From Aldrovandia affinis (Eukaryota > Chordata > Actinopteri > Notacanthiformes > Halosauridae), in NCBI GenBank assembly GCA_029706075.1, contig JAINUG010000015.1, forward strand, positions 4,479,154-4,543,153: DNA of 64,000 bases. The letters run 5' to 3'. The notes beneath the pieces were generated by a model that worked only from the letters and a program-made list of their open reading frames with translations, was not told the origin of the DNA and did not search any database. Both the position numbers and the translations under genes were made by a program. This document shows, one piece after another, positions 49,463 through 61,375 of the stretch (within the stretch, counting starts at the first letter, position 1; each line of letters starts with the position of its first letter).

Positions 49463-50084
49463 GAGCGAGGCTACACCTTTCACATTCGTACAAAGAAGAC
49501 CATCTCTTCCTCCACAATCCCTTCCTGGAGGCAGGTCTTTGTTCTCCAAGGACAGGAGCAGATAGGAAAATGAAAGCCCTGTTAACTGAACCCATCCTTT
49601 CCACTCAGGTTCCCCCCTCTCTCTCTCAAATCTAGGTAATTCTTCCCGCATCCTTTTGAAGTTCAAGTAGGATTTTCTTTTTTTTTTAATCCTCCATGAT
49701 GCCAAGTACAGGGACGGTCCTCCACAGTGAAACGGCTCATAAATCAGGGCTCAATGAGGAGCCCTGCAGAGGTTTGCTGTTGGAAAATTGCACAGTAATT
49801 GAGCTGCATAATGATACATTCTCCCCAGATCTTTTTATTTATGTATTCATTTATTTCTTTATTTTGCTGCAAGTGAACATCGTGCTCTCAGCGTGCATTG
49901 CCGTGGCCCGTCCGACGCCTCGCTCCTTACACGAGCGCTAGTCGAGGATTTTAAACATCGGGAAGGGATTTAAGCATAGATTGGGGTGAGCTGGCCTTTA
50001 AATGCCATGCAGGCTTTTCAACGTGGGTCGGGAGCAGAGCTCGCTGCAAGCCCATCGTTATCGATATTACAATTTCACCGTTTT
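49463..50084. other. Intronic DNA, no element recognised
   Basis: No coding exon or RNA gene is seen. A TTTATTTAT-rich patch lies at about 49832-49862. Confidence 0.4.
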
Positions 50085-50134
50085 GCTATTCAGCGGACGC
50101 TTTTGTCCAAAGCGGCTTACGAGAGTGCGTTCAC
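50085..50134 (-). mobile_element. L2-type SINE tail fragment
   Basis: The reverse complement reads GTAAGCCGCTTTGGACAAAA then GCGTCCGCTGAATAGC, matching the GTAAGTCGCTTTGGATAAAAGC tail of the SINEs at 9306-9450 and 54860-55003. The head is not recognised. Confidence 0.6.
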
Positions 50135-50396
50135 AATGGCTAGAGATCGCCAGAGCTATCGAACGGCGAGTTGTAGTCAAAACACTGACGTTTCCAACGT
50201 TTGTGCTTCAAAACCTGTGAGCGAGGTTACACATTCAAAAATTTATTTATTTATTTATTTCGTATGACTGGAGGTGGAGTTTTACGGAAGATAGGAAGAG
50301 AATCTGCCATCCTGACCGAGTGGACATTATCAGTGTGAAATAGACCCCTGAAATACACCTTGGACAAACAGCTGGTTTTGTTGAGCGAGCATGTGA

Positions 50397-50575
50397 AATG
50401 CACGCACACACAGACACACATGCAGACACACATGCAGACACGCATTCATACACACATCATACACACATGCAGACACGCATTCATACACACATGCATACAA
50501 ACATGCATACACGCATGCACATGCCCGCACGTACATTATGTGCACGCACGCACAGACAGACACACACACACACCC
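50397..50575. repeat. ACAC/ATGCAGACAC minisatellite
   Basis: Imperfect repeats of CACACATGCAGACACGCATT and TCATACACACATGCAGACAC type, ending in a short (AC)n. Open frames here are His/Thr- or Cys/Val-rich artefacts. Confidence 0.85.
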
Positions 50576-53037
50576 TTGTGATTTACAATAAGGGGCTCTG
50601 TGCTTTTCTTAGGCACACTGAAAAGGCCCCATTGAGACGAGCGAGCTGGTAAGAAAGAGAGAGTGAGAGACTGCCAAAGATGTGGCAGAGAGGCCCACTG
50701 TGAGCGGACGGGGGAGGTGGGGGGGTGGTGGTTGGGGGTTTGCGCTCATACGAGCTTTAACTGTGCCCAGGAGAGCTCCGGTTCCACGGCGGAGAGTTAT
50801 TAGGAATCATTGACGCATTATTGGTTGCAGCAGTGCATGTGTGACAGCGTGCTGGAAGGCTTTAAACAATGGCTGATATTGTTTCTTTCTTTTCACCGCA
50901 TAAGCCAAACACTCATCTCGGGGCAGAAATGCGAGCTTTTCCCTTTGTACTGTGTCCTTCACTTCTCTCACACTGTCACATACTGTTTTTGATTTAAAAT
51001 CCAGAGGAGACATATTCAAATATGATATATTGCTGCGTGTTAACTTTAACCATTTTTTTTTGTTTAAAGTAATCCTTAAATGACAGTTGTTTGATTGAAC
51101 TCCAAATCCCTAAATTACATTATTTTAAGCAGAGGAATTTAATGATCTCACAAAATGTACCATTGTAAAACACAGTCAATTTTGTTCTCGTGAAAGATTT
51201 CACGAGTTCCGTGGGAACTTATCTTTCCAAGACCCAAGAAGAAGGGAGAACTCGGACACAATGTCGTGTGAACGCACTAGTTCAAGCCCACATGCGCTGT
51301 CTGTTCCGCTTTGGGGGGAAAAATAAAAATAAAATAAAAACATTCATTGGCTTAATATAGAGCGCTGGTTCCTGTTACAAAGGTTGTGTGGTATAAATTG
51401 GTGTTTGTGCTTAGGGTACACTGTAACACTACACTTTAGAATGCTGGGTGTGCAGTGGGAGACCAATAGGAGGGCTCCATAATTGTCTTGTCTGAAGTTG
51501 GTGACTCACAATGAGAGTCGTGCGATTAGGGCCTGTTTCTCTCCCTCTGTCTTTGTGCTTAATCGGTCCTGGGGGATCAACTTCACACAATTGTTCTTTT
51601 GAGTTTGTACTGTCTGGATTGTTGAGTCTGAAACTCGTTTGTTTGGCAACTCGTGAGAATCCTACAAAAGCTATTTGCGATTTGCCCTTTTCCCCCATAA
51701 ACCTGCGTAGGTCAATTAGCGCTATCGGTTGTTTAATGGGACAGGAAATGACCTCGCTGTGGATTCCCTGCTCCGGGCTCCCCGTCTCTGGGTTTTGCGT
51801 TGCACCACATGTTTACCCTCCTGACCTGAGGTAACGGGCGATCTGCTATACTCAGGAGGGGGGGGTGGATTCCCTCCGCTCTTTGAAGTGGCGTATTTTT
51901 GCCAGAAACAGTCAATATTCTAGACATTTATTTTTGTCCGCCCTCCAGAATACATTCAGCACATCCATAATCTTTTATAAGATAACAAGCTTTTAAACGC
52001 TCAGAAGTTACGAGCGATTTAAACGCGCTAAATTCTAAAAAGGAAAAAACAAGGCTGATTATGGTAATATCCATAATTGTCATCGGCGCTAATGCTCCTC
52101 GCGTTGCCTTTGATCTGGGGAGCCCCTCGTGATATGCAGCGAGACAGCCATTAGTCTTAAGTGGTTACAGTTTCCATTTGTTGCAGGTATTTATGACTGA
52201 CGACCGAGCCACCTATAAAAGCGTGGCGCGGTCCCGCTGCGCGGCTTCGCCGGCTGGGGGAGTTTACGTCTCCTGCAGCACCGCTGTTTTCGGAAAACGG
52301 TTAAAGGTTTCTGCTGAAACACGGGATTTACGCCGGCGGAAAATGCCGCCGCGACGTAGCCTAGCTCCTAATCTTTCCAGGGCATCGGCTGCAATCAAGG
52401 CGCTGGCAGAAGTCAAGGTGCTCCTGCGGTAGATTTGGTAGGCCCCCCTTCCGGCTCCTCTCCCCGCTGTCCCGGGAGTCCGGCTCAGCTGCAAGTGGCC
52501 GTGAGACTGATTTGCTGACAAATCGATGCTGCTGGGCTGGCTAACTGCTCCCGGCGGGGCCCGGGCGACTCCGGCGGAATACAGAGCGCGGCTGCAGTCG
52601 GGCCGGGCCGCTCGCGGTGCACAGCTGTGACCGGATCAGCCCCACAAGCCCCCCGGATTATCCCCACCCATTACCGTGCATTAGCCAGCGCATATGTGGA
52701 TCTGCACGCACGCACGGCGACAGGACTCAAAAGGCAGGGATAATTCCCGGTGACATCCGATCGGGAGATCCGGGGAAAGGAGATTAGATGGGGAGGACCC
52801 TTTGGAACGTCGCTGAAGCGCAGGATTGAGCGCTGCCCGCCGTGACCCCGAGCTGCGGTCGGGACAGTTTTAGCCTCGCTCCCGTTCGACGGGGCATCGG
52901 CAGCGCCCTCTAAGCGGGGCACGGTGTAGAGCATATGGAGACGGATCGGCACACATCAGGGCTCCAGCCTTCTCCCAGAGATCGGAGTCCCCCGGCCCGC
53001 TCGATGTTTCGTAAGCAGTACCCCCGAGTCGCAGCGT
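50576..53037. other. Intronic DNA, CpG-rich towards the right end
   Basis: No exon or transposon is recognised. From about 52190 to 52960 CpG density is high (for example GGCGCGGTCCCGCTGCGCGG and CGCCGGCGGAAAATGCCGCC), without a recognisable coding frame. Confidence 0.4.
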
Positions 53038-53221
53038 AGGTGGCAGAGTAGTGTAATGGTTAGGGAACTTGGCTTGTAACTCAGAGGTTGCAGGTTCGAT
53101 TCCCAGTGGGGGCACTGCCGTTGTACCCTTGAGCAAGGCACGTAACCTGAATCGCTTAATAAATGTAAACTGTGTAAGTCACTCTGGATAAGAGCGTCTG
53201 CTAAAATGCCTAAAATGTAAT
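53038..53221 (+). mobile_element. tRNA-derived SINE with L2-type tail (TAGTGTAATGG head)
   Basis: The A box TAGTGTAATGG (53049-53059) and a consensus B box GGTTCGATTCC (53093-53103) form the RNA polymerase III promoter. They are followed by TACCCTTGAGCAAGGCACGT, GAATCGCTTAATAAATGTAA and the L2 tail CTCTGGATAAGAGCGTCTGC with TAAAATGTAATG. It is the best-preserved copy of the family also seen at 36951-37165. Confidence 0.88.
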
Positions 53222-54859
53222 GCAGCGCGGGATGGAGCACGTCGAGGCACATCCAGATGAAAGCAGTTGAGCGTTGCTGAATCGGATGGAAAGCGTAACC
53301 GCTTGAGACCCATGGAGGCCACGGGAGCGAGCTGGGAGCTCCGCCTGAGTGGTCCCGGCCTGAGTTTTGGGCCCTGGTTTTTATTCCACTCGGCTGAGAG
53401 TAAGCCCCGTGGAAACCGTCGGCAACCTGACAGATCCCCGGGGTCAGCCGCACATCCCCTGGTCTCACAGGAGCCCCCAACCCACCCGGCCCCCCTCTCG
53501 ACACACACACAGTACAGCTTTTTAATCCCCCTCTTCAATTGAGCTGGTAATTTGATATTTAATACTTCTCGTACGATAACAACAATAATGGAAGTGGAAC
53601 TTTGCGAGTGCGGCGCTCCACGTCATGGCATTCAGATGAAAACGAATCGGCGGTTCTCCCTTGTAACTAGATATTAGGGCCGCGATTGAGCCACATCTCT
53701 GCTGCTGGTTTTGCTCGTGATTTAATTACTTTTGGTGCCGATTAAGTCTTGTGAACACGGACGGCTCCAGACGATGAAAGGGAGTTTGACCCAGTGGGGT
53801 TTTCTGTGTTCTGAAGCTTGGTGTGCGAGTTCTGGATTGCGCTGCGTTCGGTAGCTATAACTAAGACGAGTGTTCGTCGTTTTCCTAGTTTCCGGCTGTA
53901 CTGCCTTTGTTAGCTTTAGCTAACTGCTCTACGGAGGCGTAGCATTGATCATTTTCCAAGTTCTGGGCTGCAGCATGTTCTGCAGCTCCTCCGTCGGTTC
54001 CAGCAGAGTTCTGGCCAACGACGTGCAGAAATTGCTCGACTAACACAGTTGGAAAGTATGAGCGAGTCATATTGCTCGGCCTGCGGTGGTCGCGATCCGC
54101 TCGCATTCTTCCGCGAGGTGGAAACGCAAAGCAAGCACCCGAGACGGAAGCGGCAGGCGGGAGGGAGCGAGAGAGAAGGCCCCGCTGGTTGTGAGCATGC
54201 GGCCCGGCGGGAGCGAGAGCTGGAGCGCGTGCCGACGCAGAGGAAACCCAACCGAGGCGTCGCTTTCCCGTCTTGCAGCATTTCTGCCCCAAAAACAGGA
54301 AGCTAAGCTTCCTCTGTCTGCTGGGCGCAGCCTTGGGCACGGCCGTGGGGTTCCCCGATTCCACCCTCCCGTTCCTATTTTTGTTTTCCGAGCCTTGCGT
54401 TGCCAGCCCCCCAGCCGAGGCCTGCGCTGCGGACTCTCCGGTTTCCGTGGGATTACCGTTTCCACTCTGACATTCCACAGCTCCTGGACGAGCGCCAGGC
54501 TCAGGAGCGGGTGGGCTCACGGTGGTCGGCCCCCTTGTGCTGGGGGAGACGCAGAGACCCCAATGGCTCGCAGATGCCGAGCTGCCTCCTGGTGGGGAGC
54601 GGGTTCTGTGCCCACAGGGAGTAGACCTTCACAGGTCACCGGGCCCCAGACAATTTTATTACCAGCAGCAGACGTCGCCACCGCTTTTGGATTTGCTCTC
54701 TCAACAAAGCTCCACTCTACACCAGCTGGAGGATATGAGACACCTCCATTACAACAGAAAAGTACAAACTATTGTGCACAGCTGAGTATCTCACCACAGG
54801 TCCCGGGCAGGGAGGTTTCCACTCGAGAGCTCCAGACACAGAGTGCCGTCTTCCACTAC
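53222..54859. other. CpG-rich intronic DNA
   Basis: No exon is supported. Open frames of up to 265 codons at 53885-54883 overlap on both strands, are Arg/Pro/Gly/Ala-rich and match no family I recognise, as expected for GC-rich non-coding DNA. Confidence 0.4.
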
Positions 54860-55003
54860 GGTTCTGTGTGGCTCAGTTGGTAGAGCACGGCGGTGGCAAC
54901 GCTCAGGTTGTGGGTTCAATTCCCACTGGGACCACATATGCTGAAAAATGTATACATTCACTACTGTAAGTCGCTTTGGATAAAAGCATCTGATAAATGG
55001 CTT
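54860..55003 (+). mobile_element. tRNA-derived SINE with L2-type tail (GTGGCTCAGTTGG head)
   Basis: GGTTCTGTGTGGCTCAGTTG with A box TGGCTCAGTTGG, then TAGAGCACGGCGGTGGCAAC, B box GGTTCAATTCC, the linker CCACATATGCTGAAAAATGT and tail GTAAGTCGCTTTGGATAAAA, then an AT-rich end of TTATATTA repeats. It is the same family as 9306-9450 in the opposite orientation. Confidence 0.87.
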
Positions 55004-55519
55004 ATATTATATTATTATATTACTAAAAGCAGGAAATCTGTCTGTGTGAAAACCGGGAACACTGCTGTGACAAGAGACAGCGGGCCTGTGCGAGCAGGGA
55101 GACGGCAAATACAAGAAAAGCGTCAAACTTGCGAAAGGCTGAGAAGGGGAGTATTTAGAGTGACCTAATTAAAATGTTCAAACCTGAAAGGGACAAATTA
55201 AGCAAATGTCAGTTAGGATGAGCTGGCGGGAAGCGTGATTAAAACGCGAAACCAGTTCTGTCTTATTTTCCTTTCTCCGTATAAGCGCAGAGGGCAATCA
55301 CTTTCTGGATTGTAGAATCCGGCTATTGCTCATGGTGAAACAAGTAAGACTTGGGAGCAATGGTGTCCAATAGTGTCAAGGCTTTGCCAGATTGAGCAAG
55401 TGCCCAAGAATAATGTATTGTCTTTACTGACATTATGCCAATACGTGTGGTGTTATTTGTAGAGTAAACACTTTTTTTTTTGCTTGCTTGTTGCTTGTTG
55501 CATCTGGGAGCTCTGTATC
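55004..55519. other. Intronic DNA, no element recognised
   Basis: Unique sequence without coding or RNA features. Confidence 0.4.
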
Positions 55520-55520
55520 G

Positions 55521-55553
<33 letters not shown>

Positions 55554-55617
55554 TGGGCGCGTGTGCATGTGTGCATGCGTGCGTGTGTGCGTGTGTGCGT
55601 GTGTGTGTGTGTGTGTT
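55520..55617. repeat. (GT)n microsatellite with GCGTGCAT interruptions
   Basis: Two GT runs flank a GTGCATGCGTGC-type middle. Alternating purine-pyrimidine throughout. Confidence 0.9.
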
Positions 55618-56077
55618 CTCTCAGTAAGGGTGAATAAATACCCCTACAGCTCAGGGCTGGGAAAGCTGGAGGAGGGTGTAGGAGGGTCCTAAGGGAGGTG
55701 GGACGGCAGGTCAGGGTGAACTTGAGAGAGCGTATTGAACATCCAGGGAGGGCACCTCGGGAGCTCACAGCGTCCCACAGAGGAGGTCCGGGACCATATG
55801 GGGGGGAAAACATGTTTATTGTTTGCTTTGCAGGATGTCTGCAAGGGAGGATGCGCAGATCCTGCCCCGCAGGTCGGCGGATATTTTCACAACAAAGGAA
55901 ACTCGCGCGCTGTTCCATCAATCTCGTAGACGCGGCCTGGCGAGGAGCGGCGAGTGAGGAGCCTTTGATGATCCGATTCAGAGAGCTCAGGGAAACGGGG
56001 GCATGGTTTCTGTCGAGCCAGTCACTCCCTCCGTTTACAGGAAGCAGGCATTGGCTTACCGAAAGCAGAGGTCTCTT

Positions 56078-56468
56078 TTTAATATTTTTTATTTGTTTCA
56101 GATTTTTTCCAGTTTTTCTCCAAATTTGGTAGCCAATTACACCCTCGGTTTATTTAGATTTACCCTCCCCTCACGAGTTCGCCGCTCATCCCTACGAGGC
56201 AAGCTAATTCTCAGAGGGCAGCGAACTCCGCTTCCTTCGAGACGGAATTCGCCCACCCACGTTCTGGGGACTCCCTTATGTGCTTCACGGCGGATCCGAG
56301 CCGGCTCACCCTACCCCCCCTTCCCCTGGGGCGGACAGCCAAATGCTGCCCCCGATCGGGCCGGTCTGGTAGAGACGGGTTTCGAACCACGTCCCTGACA
56401 GGCAGCGCACACCATATCGGACCGGCCGAAATACGGTGCGTTAGACCGCTGCGCTATCCGCCACCCTA
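56078..56468 (-). mobile_element. tRNA-derived SINE with shared central domain (copy B)
   Basis: On the minus strand the head reads GGTGGCGGATAGCGCAGCGG with A-box-like TAGCGCAGCGG, and a B box GTGGTTCGAAACCCG. The body contains GCATTTGGCTGTCCGCCCCA followed by a GGGGAAGG run, then AATTCCGTCTCGAAGGAAGC. It ends in GTAATTGGCTACCAAATTTG followed by A-rich sequence (56078-56130 on the plus strand as T-rich). Length is about 390 bp. The body matches the SINE at 44231-44488, which has a different tRNA-like head. Confidence 0.82.
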
Positions 56469-56869
56469 CAGAGGTCTTTCAAAGGGACTGCATTGTATAA
56501 AACCTCAGGAGCGAGAGAAGGTCAGACCCAGCCTCTGTCGCAGCGCGGGGAGAGCATCATGGCGTCAGTGGTCACCCGCCTGCATGCGTTGTGTGATGGT
56601 AGACCTCGCCTCGGTGGCGTGGGCAGGGAGGACGCGGGCGGTGCGTCAGTGAAAGTGCCCCCCGGGCGCTCCGTGTAACAGGCTGTCAGCCGCAGATGAG
56701 GGGGTTATCCGGGGATTGGCATGAACGGCCACGCTGTGGGATCTGCTGTCAACACGGAGAGGGATTGTGGGGGGCGCTCCCCGGGGACTCGCTGAGCCCG
56801 TCGCGGTCACACCGCATCCTCTAACTGTTGCAGGCATCGCTGTGAAGGGACAGAACTGAAGGCGTTTAT

Positions 56870-57119
<250 letters not shown>

Positions 57120-59795
57120 TTGGTTCTTAGTGGATACCCAGCTACTGACTTGGGTCATGCGTCTCTGTCACCTCGGCAGTCCCCTGAATGTCCAGTGGGC
57201 AAAGCGCCTCTTTCCCGGTGACATTTCTGTGCCAGGTGTGACTAATGGCAGACGGCGAGGAAGCGTTTATTCCCCGTAGTGAGTTTAATTAGCCCATCAG
57301 CCACGCTTGGCACAGGGTTGTTTAGAAAGGGTGATGGCAGCACTAGACTTTAGGGCTTGAAAACGCGCAGCTAATGGGAGCTCACAATGACACATTCTCT
57401 AAAACGTTTTTCTTTTTTTTTCTTCCCCTCTCTAGTTTCCAAAGTCGGGCCATTTGTAATCGCCGGTGGCTTCTGTTTTTAGTATAGGTCAAGTCATTTA
57501 CAAATTGCCAACGATTTCTTGTAATTAGCATCACATTGGTCTGAACCGACACGGAAGGTCAATAGGTTTGGCAGCCCAGACGGCAACGGCGACGTCTGCG
57601 CCCCCCTGCCGAGCGTGACAAAGACTTCGCCTGTGTTTTCAAGAACAAATAAAACTATTCAAATGGGATGAAAACATAGGAAGCAAATATTGAGTTGTTT
57701 GTTGTGTCTGCGTTTTGTTTATGTTGTGTCTGTGTTTGTGTTTGTGTGTGCGTCTCCGTCGTGTTTGTGGCGCGGGCCCGGGTGCATACGAGCGTGCCCG
57801 GCGGCCCACATCTGTCCGCGCGTGTTTGATGCGCTGCTGCCAAGCCCAACATCTGCAGCTCAGAAGGGGATGAGTGCAGCAGGGAGGACCCGGCGCTGCC
57901 AGTTGTTTTAATTTTAATGTAGCCCTCGATGACAGACAGCTGCTAATTACACGCCCAACTGCTGGGCCTGTGTTTGAAGTCCCGGCTGCTGGCACAGGAG
58001 AAACCAGGGCGCTTTAATGATGTCTTCCATTAGCTGCTGCCCCGTTCGACTCTCGCTGTGGACAAATTACAGGCCCGATTGGCTGCCAAACCGCCTCCGA
58101 CTGGGCCGTTCCCCTGCAATACCTTGCTATTAGCGGCCGGTGGAGAAAATGAATGCTCAGAGTGCTGATTCTTTCTTTTCCGCGAAGGAGAAGGCCCTTT
58201 CAAGCGCAGCCGGCAATTGGAGGCACTCCCGTGGCCCCGGAGAGCAATTTGAGGGAGTCGTCGGGGTTAGGGTGGCCCCAGGGTTCCAGAGCCGTGCTCC
58301 TCACCGGCCACGTGAGCCTGTTCATCGGGGCTCCGCCACGGGGCCTTTGACCGAACGGAGACAGCGAGGCTCCTTTGTAGAATACGATTTCCTGCTTATT
58401 GTGAGAGGATGTCACGGAGGAGCGCGGAGCTCCACCCCCTCCCCCCTGCGCGCTGTCCACTTTCAGCTCTCGGCCAGCGACGCTGTCCATCTCTCCGGGT
58501 GAAGTGCACAGGCAGCCCTGGTCATAATCCAGCATCGTCTAGCGGGTCTGGCAGTGAGCCACTGCTGCACTATTGCCCTCCCCCCATCCCATCCCATCCC
58601 AAGGTTGATTAAGACAATCCACTTAGTATCATCAGGGCTTTGTTGTAACGAGAAGCCACTTGGCCTCAATGAAAGCGATTATTCCTGAGCGAAGAGGCCC
58701 CAGCACCGCCCCCCCCCCCCCGCGCTCTGCGCTGCTCCGTCCCGCTGGGGACGTCAGCAACAGCGCACGTAGAGGACGCCCGCGAGCCGACCGTCCGGCC
58801 CGTCGGGCCAATCGCGCAAAGCCGTCCGCAGAAGCCGCCGTGACGTCTGGGAACCCGCGGCACGTGAGGGGGGCGCTCGGGACACGCAAGGGCTGTGCGA
58901 ACCGCTGACCCAGGCCATAAAGGAAATGGCATCGCCGTCTCAGCCAAAGCCCGTCTGCCCGTCTGTGTACAGTTCGCTCTGATAAAAGCCCGGCGTAAAA
59001 CACTTTACAGCACGCCAAGCGTCGCGGTGGTTTACAAATGTTCGAAACGGCTGGCCTAATGGAATTATTTTAACCACCCTCTGAGTGCATCTTTAAAAAA
59101 AAAAATTAAAAAAAAAAAAAAAGTTTCTCAAGACGGAGAGCTATTAGTAAAGAAAAAAACTCTCTATAAATATTTGGACCCACTAGACACCAATATTTTT
59201 TGAGACACTCTAATCTCTACCAAGCCACTCTGTGGACCGGCGTTGTTTGTGTTGTCTCAGAGTGGCCCCGCTGTTGGAGGTCTGTGTCAATTAATTCACT
59301 CTGTCCCGCCAGCCCCAGGGCCCTGACCACCACTCGTCCATAGGAGCCCGACACACCGTTTCAGATCTGCCGCCCTCCTCCCTCTCCTGAGAGCTCAGGC
59401 CTACTTAACAAAATGCACACATATATGTGAATGGTGCAGAATCTCTTGCCGTGTTACAGCGAGGTGTGGCCAAAACTCTGTGAAAATGTATATCGATACA
59501 GAAAGGCACAATTATTTTCACTACACTTGCTCAAAAATGTAAGGTTATGATGCAGGCAAACTATCAGTGATATCGCTGTTCATTTGCAATGATGTACAGT
59601 CACAATTTATGATTAATATGAGTGTATGTATTAAAATGTAAATAAATTACGTCGGTGACTGTGGTAATATATGACATTTTTTCTGGTGATATTTAACTTT
59701 ATTGATACACTTTTTGTGTACAGTCATTGTGACAAGAGTGTAGAACCTCACAGTTGTACTACATGAAAGGTCGTCAGGCTACCTCCAGATAGGTC
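57120..59795. other. Intronic DNA, CpG-rich in 57500-58910
   Basis: No exon or transposon is recognised. A CpG-dense patch with a poly-C run lies at 58690-58910. A-rich tracts occur near 59094-59122, after which the sequence becomes AT-rich. Confidence 0.4.
58690..58910. promoter_or_regulatory. CpG-island-like patch
   Basis: High CpG density with CGCCCGCGAGCCGACCGTCC and GGGACGTCAGCAACAGCGCA, the latter holding a TGACGT-like half site on the minus strand. The role is not known; called only on composition. Confidence 0.25.

Positions 59796-59838
<43 letters not shown>
59796..59838. repeat. (AC)n microsatellite
   Basis: Uninterrupted AC run of about 21 units. Confidence 0.95.
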
Positions 59839-59840
<2 letters not shown>

Positions 59841-60330
59841 TGTGGTTAACGTCCAATTATTGGGAAGTGGAAAATCCCCAATGCCGGCAGGGAACTATCG
59901 GCGGTGCGCCGCTTGGAGGCCCTCGTTTTATTTCGCGGAACCACCTGACCCCCCTGACCTCTCGCCCATGAAAGATCCCATCTCTCTCATTCCAGGCGAG
60001 AGCGATAACATCTTCGCGCCGGGATTGAGCAAAGAATGCGCACAGATATGAAGGCCCAGGGGCCCTGCAGGACTCCATCTGAAGAGCAGGAGAAAAGTAC
60101 ATATGGAGGAAACGACAGGAATAGCCTTCGGCCCGACGTCTGGAGAAAGAGCAGCCAGCGCGAGAGCCACAGACGGCTGGTAGGACCAGGGACGGAAGCT
60201 CTCGGTTTGGCCGCCCGAATTTCAGCTCCCGAGAACTTTTGCGGCGAGCGTGTGGCGGTCCTCCCCGCGAACCGGACCTGCAAAGTCGCACCAGAACCCA
60301 AACGGGCATCGCGAGGGAGCCGGTGGGAGA

Positions 60331-60442
60331 GGGGTTGAGGGGTTGAGGGGTTGAGGGGTTGAGGGGTTGAGGGGTTGAGGGGTTGAGGGGTTGAGGGGTT
60401 GAGGGGTTGAGGGGTTGAGGGGTTGAGGGGTTGAGGGGTTGA
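60331..60442. repeat. 14 perfect copies of the octamer GGGGTTGA
   Basis: The array is exactly 112 bp with no mismatch and is followed by GGGGATGG. Each unit has a four-G run, so the plus strand can form stacked G-quadruplexes. The unit resembles telomere-type G-rich repeats such as GGGGTT but is not the vertebrate TTAGGG repeat. The antisense open frame reads Leu-Asn-Pro-Ser-Thr-Pro-Gln-Pro repeats and is an artefact. Confidence 0.97.
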
Positions 60443-60767
60443 GGGGATGGCAGGTTCTTGGAAGAAAAGCCATCACTCCATTCGGGAAAGATCCTTGATA
60501 GCGCGTTTCCTTCTCTCTGCCCGCTAGCTGATGTCATCGTTCTGAGAGGAAGCCAAATCACCCGTTGTGTTTACCACTAACCGTGCACTAAAAGGTTTGT
60601 GGCTGAGCGTGTATGAGGCCGAGCCCCCGGGGTTTGTTTGTGTTGGTTTTGGACGGGGCCTACGTTGGGCCTGCGCGTTCCAGGAGTGTTCGGTTTGGAT
60701 GGCCTTCCAGGGCCGTTGTTTTTGTGTCAGTGATGACGTTAAAAATGGGCGCAGGTGTACGGTGGGG

Positions 60768-61375
60768 GCATTACATTACGTTTGCATTTTAAGCATTTAG
60801 CAGACGCTCGTATGCAGAGAGACTTACAAGATGTGCATAAATACATGGTAGGAACAATCATAGTTAGCGCAAGAGATCAGTGCAGTAATACAGCGATAGA
60901 CATCATTGCAGGCAGCTGCATACCATACCTGTAACACTGGGAAGGAAAAGGCTAGTCATATTTATTTTTTATTTTTTTGAGTAAGCAGCGGTATATAGTG
61001 TTGAGCAAGTAGGCAGTGGTGATGACAATTAGCTAGATGTACAGAATTCAGTGGTAGTGGAGTCTGAAAAGGTGGGTTTTGAGTCTCTTGCGGAAGACCG
61101 CAAGTGATTCCGCGGTCCCGACCGATTGCGGAAGGTCGTTCCACCACCGAGGGGTCAGGACAGAGAAGAGGCAAGACCGCGAGGAGCGGCTGCCGGGCGC
61201 CCGGAGGGATGGGGCAGTCAGTTTGCCAGAGGAGGAAGAGCGGAGGGATCTGGCTGGGGAATAGGGAGTGATGAGTGACTGGAGGTATGGGGGAGCAGTA
61301 CCTCTAGCCGCTTGAAAAGCAAGCACCAGTGATTTGAATCTGATGCGTGCTGCAATGGGGAGCCAGTGCAGGGCG
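60768..61375 (-). mobile_element. 5'-truncated L2-clade LINE with 3' tail
   Basis: On the minus strand the copy runs from LHWLPIAARIRFKSLVLAFQ (near 61373-61314) through the ORF2 stop and a 3' UTR to the L2 tail AGCGTCTGCTAAATGC (60794-60809, reverse complement) and terminal TGTAATG-like repeats at 60768-60785. The parts correspond to those of the copy at 844-1803 but are more GC-rich. Confidence 0.82.
61045..61375 (-). pseudogene. L2-type LINE ORF2 C-terminal fragment
   Basis: The fragment encodes the last 110 residues or so of an L2 ORF2 protein. Blocks in order are LHWLPIAARIRFKSLVLAFQ, APPYLQSLI, SPARSLRSS, LFSVLTPRWWNDLPQSV, and FRKRLKTHLFRLHYH before the stop near 61048. The pattern matches, block by block, residues 109 to the end of the frame at 851-1495, including RWWNDLP and KTHLFR. 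The reverse transcriptase catalytic core and endonuclease are lost by 5' truncation, so it is inactive. The methionine at 61326 is internal and not a true start. Not a host gene. Confidence 0.82.

Noticed and set aside
54086..54883. 265-codon open frame on the plus strand
   Set aside because: Overlapping long frames occur on both strands in CpG-rich DNA, composition is Arg/Pro/Gly-rich and no domain is recognised. The 3' end runs into a SINE. Treated as chance.
59857..60561. 234-codon minus-strand frame with Leu-Asn-Pro-Ser-Thr-Pro-Gln-Pro repeats
   Set aside because: The repeats are the translation of the GGGGTTGA array; the rest has no recognisable domain.
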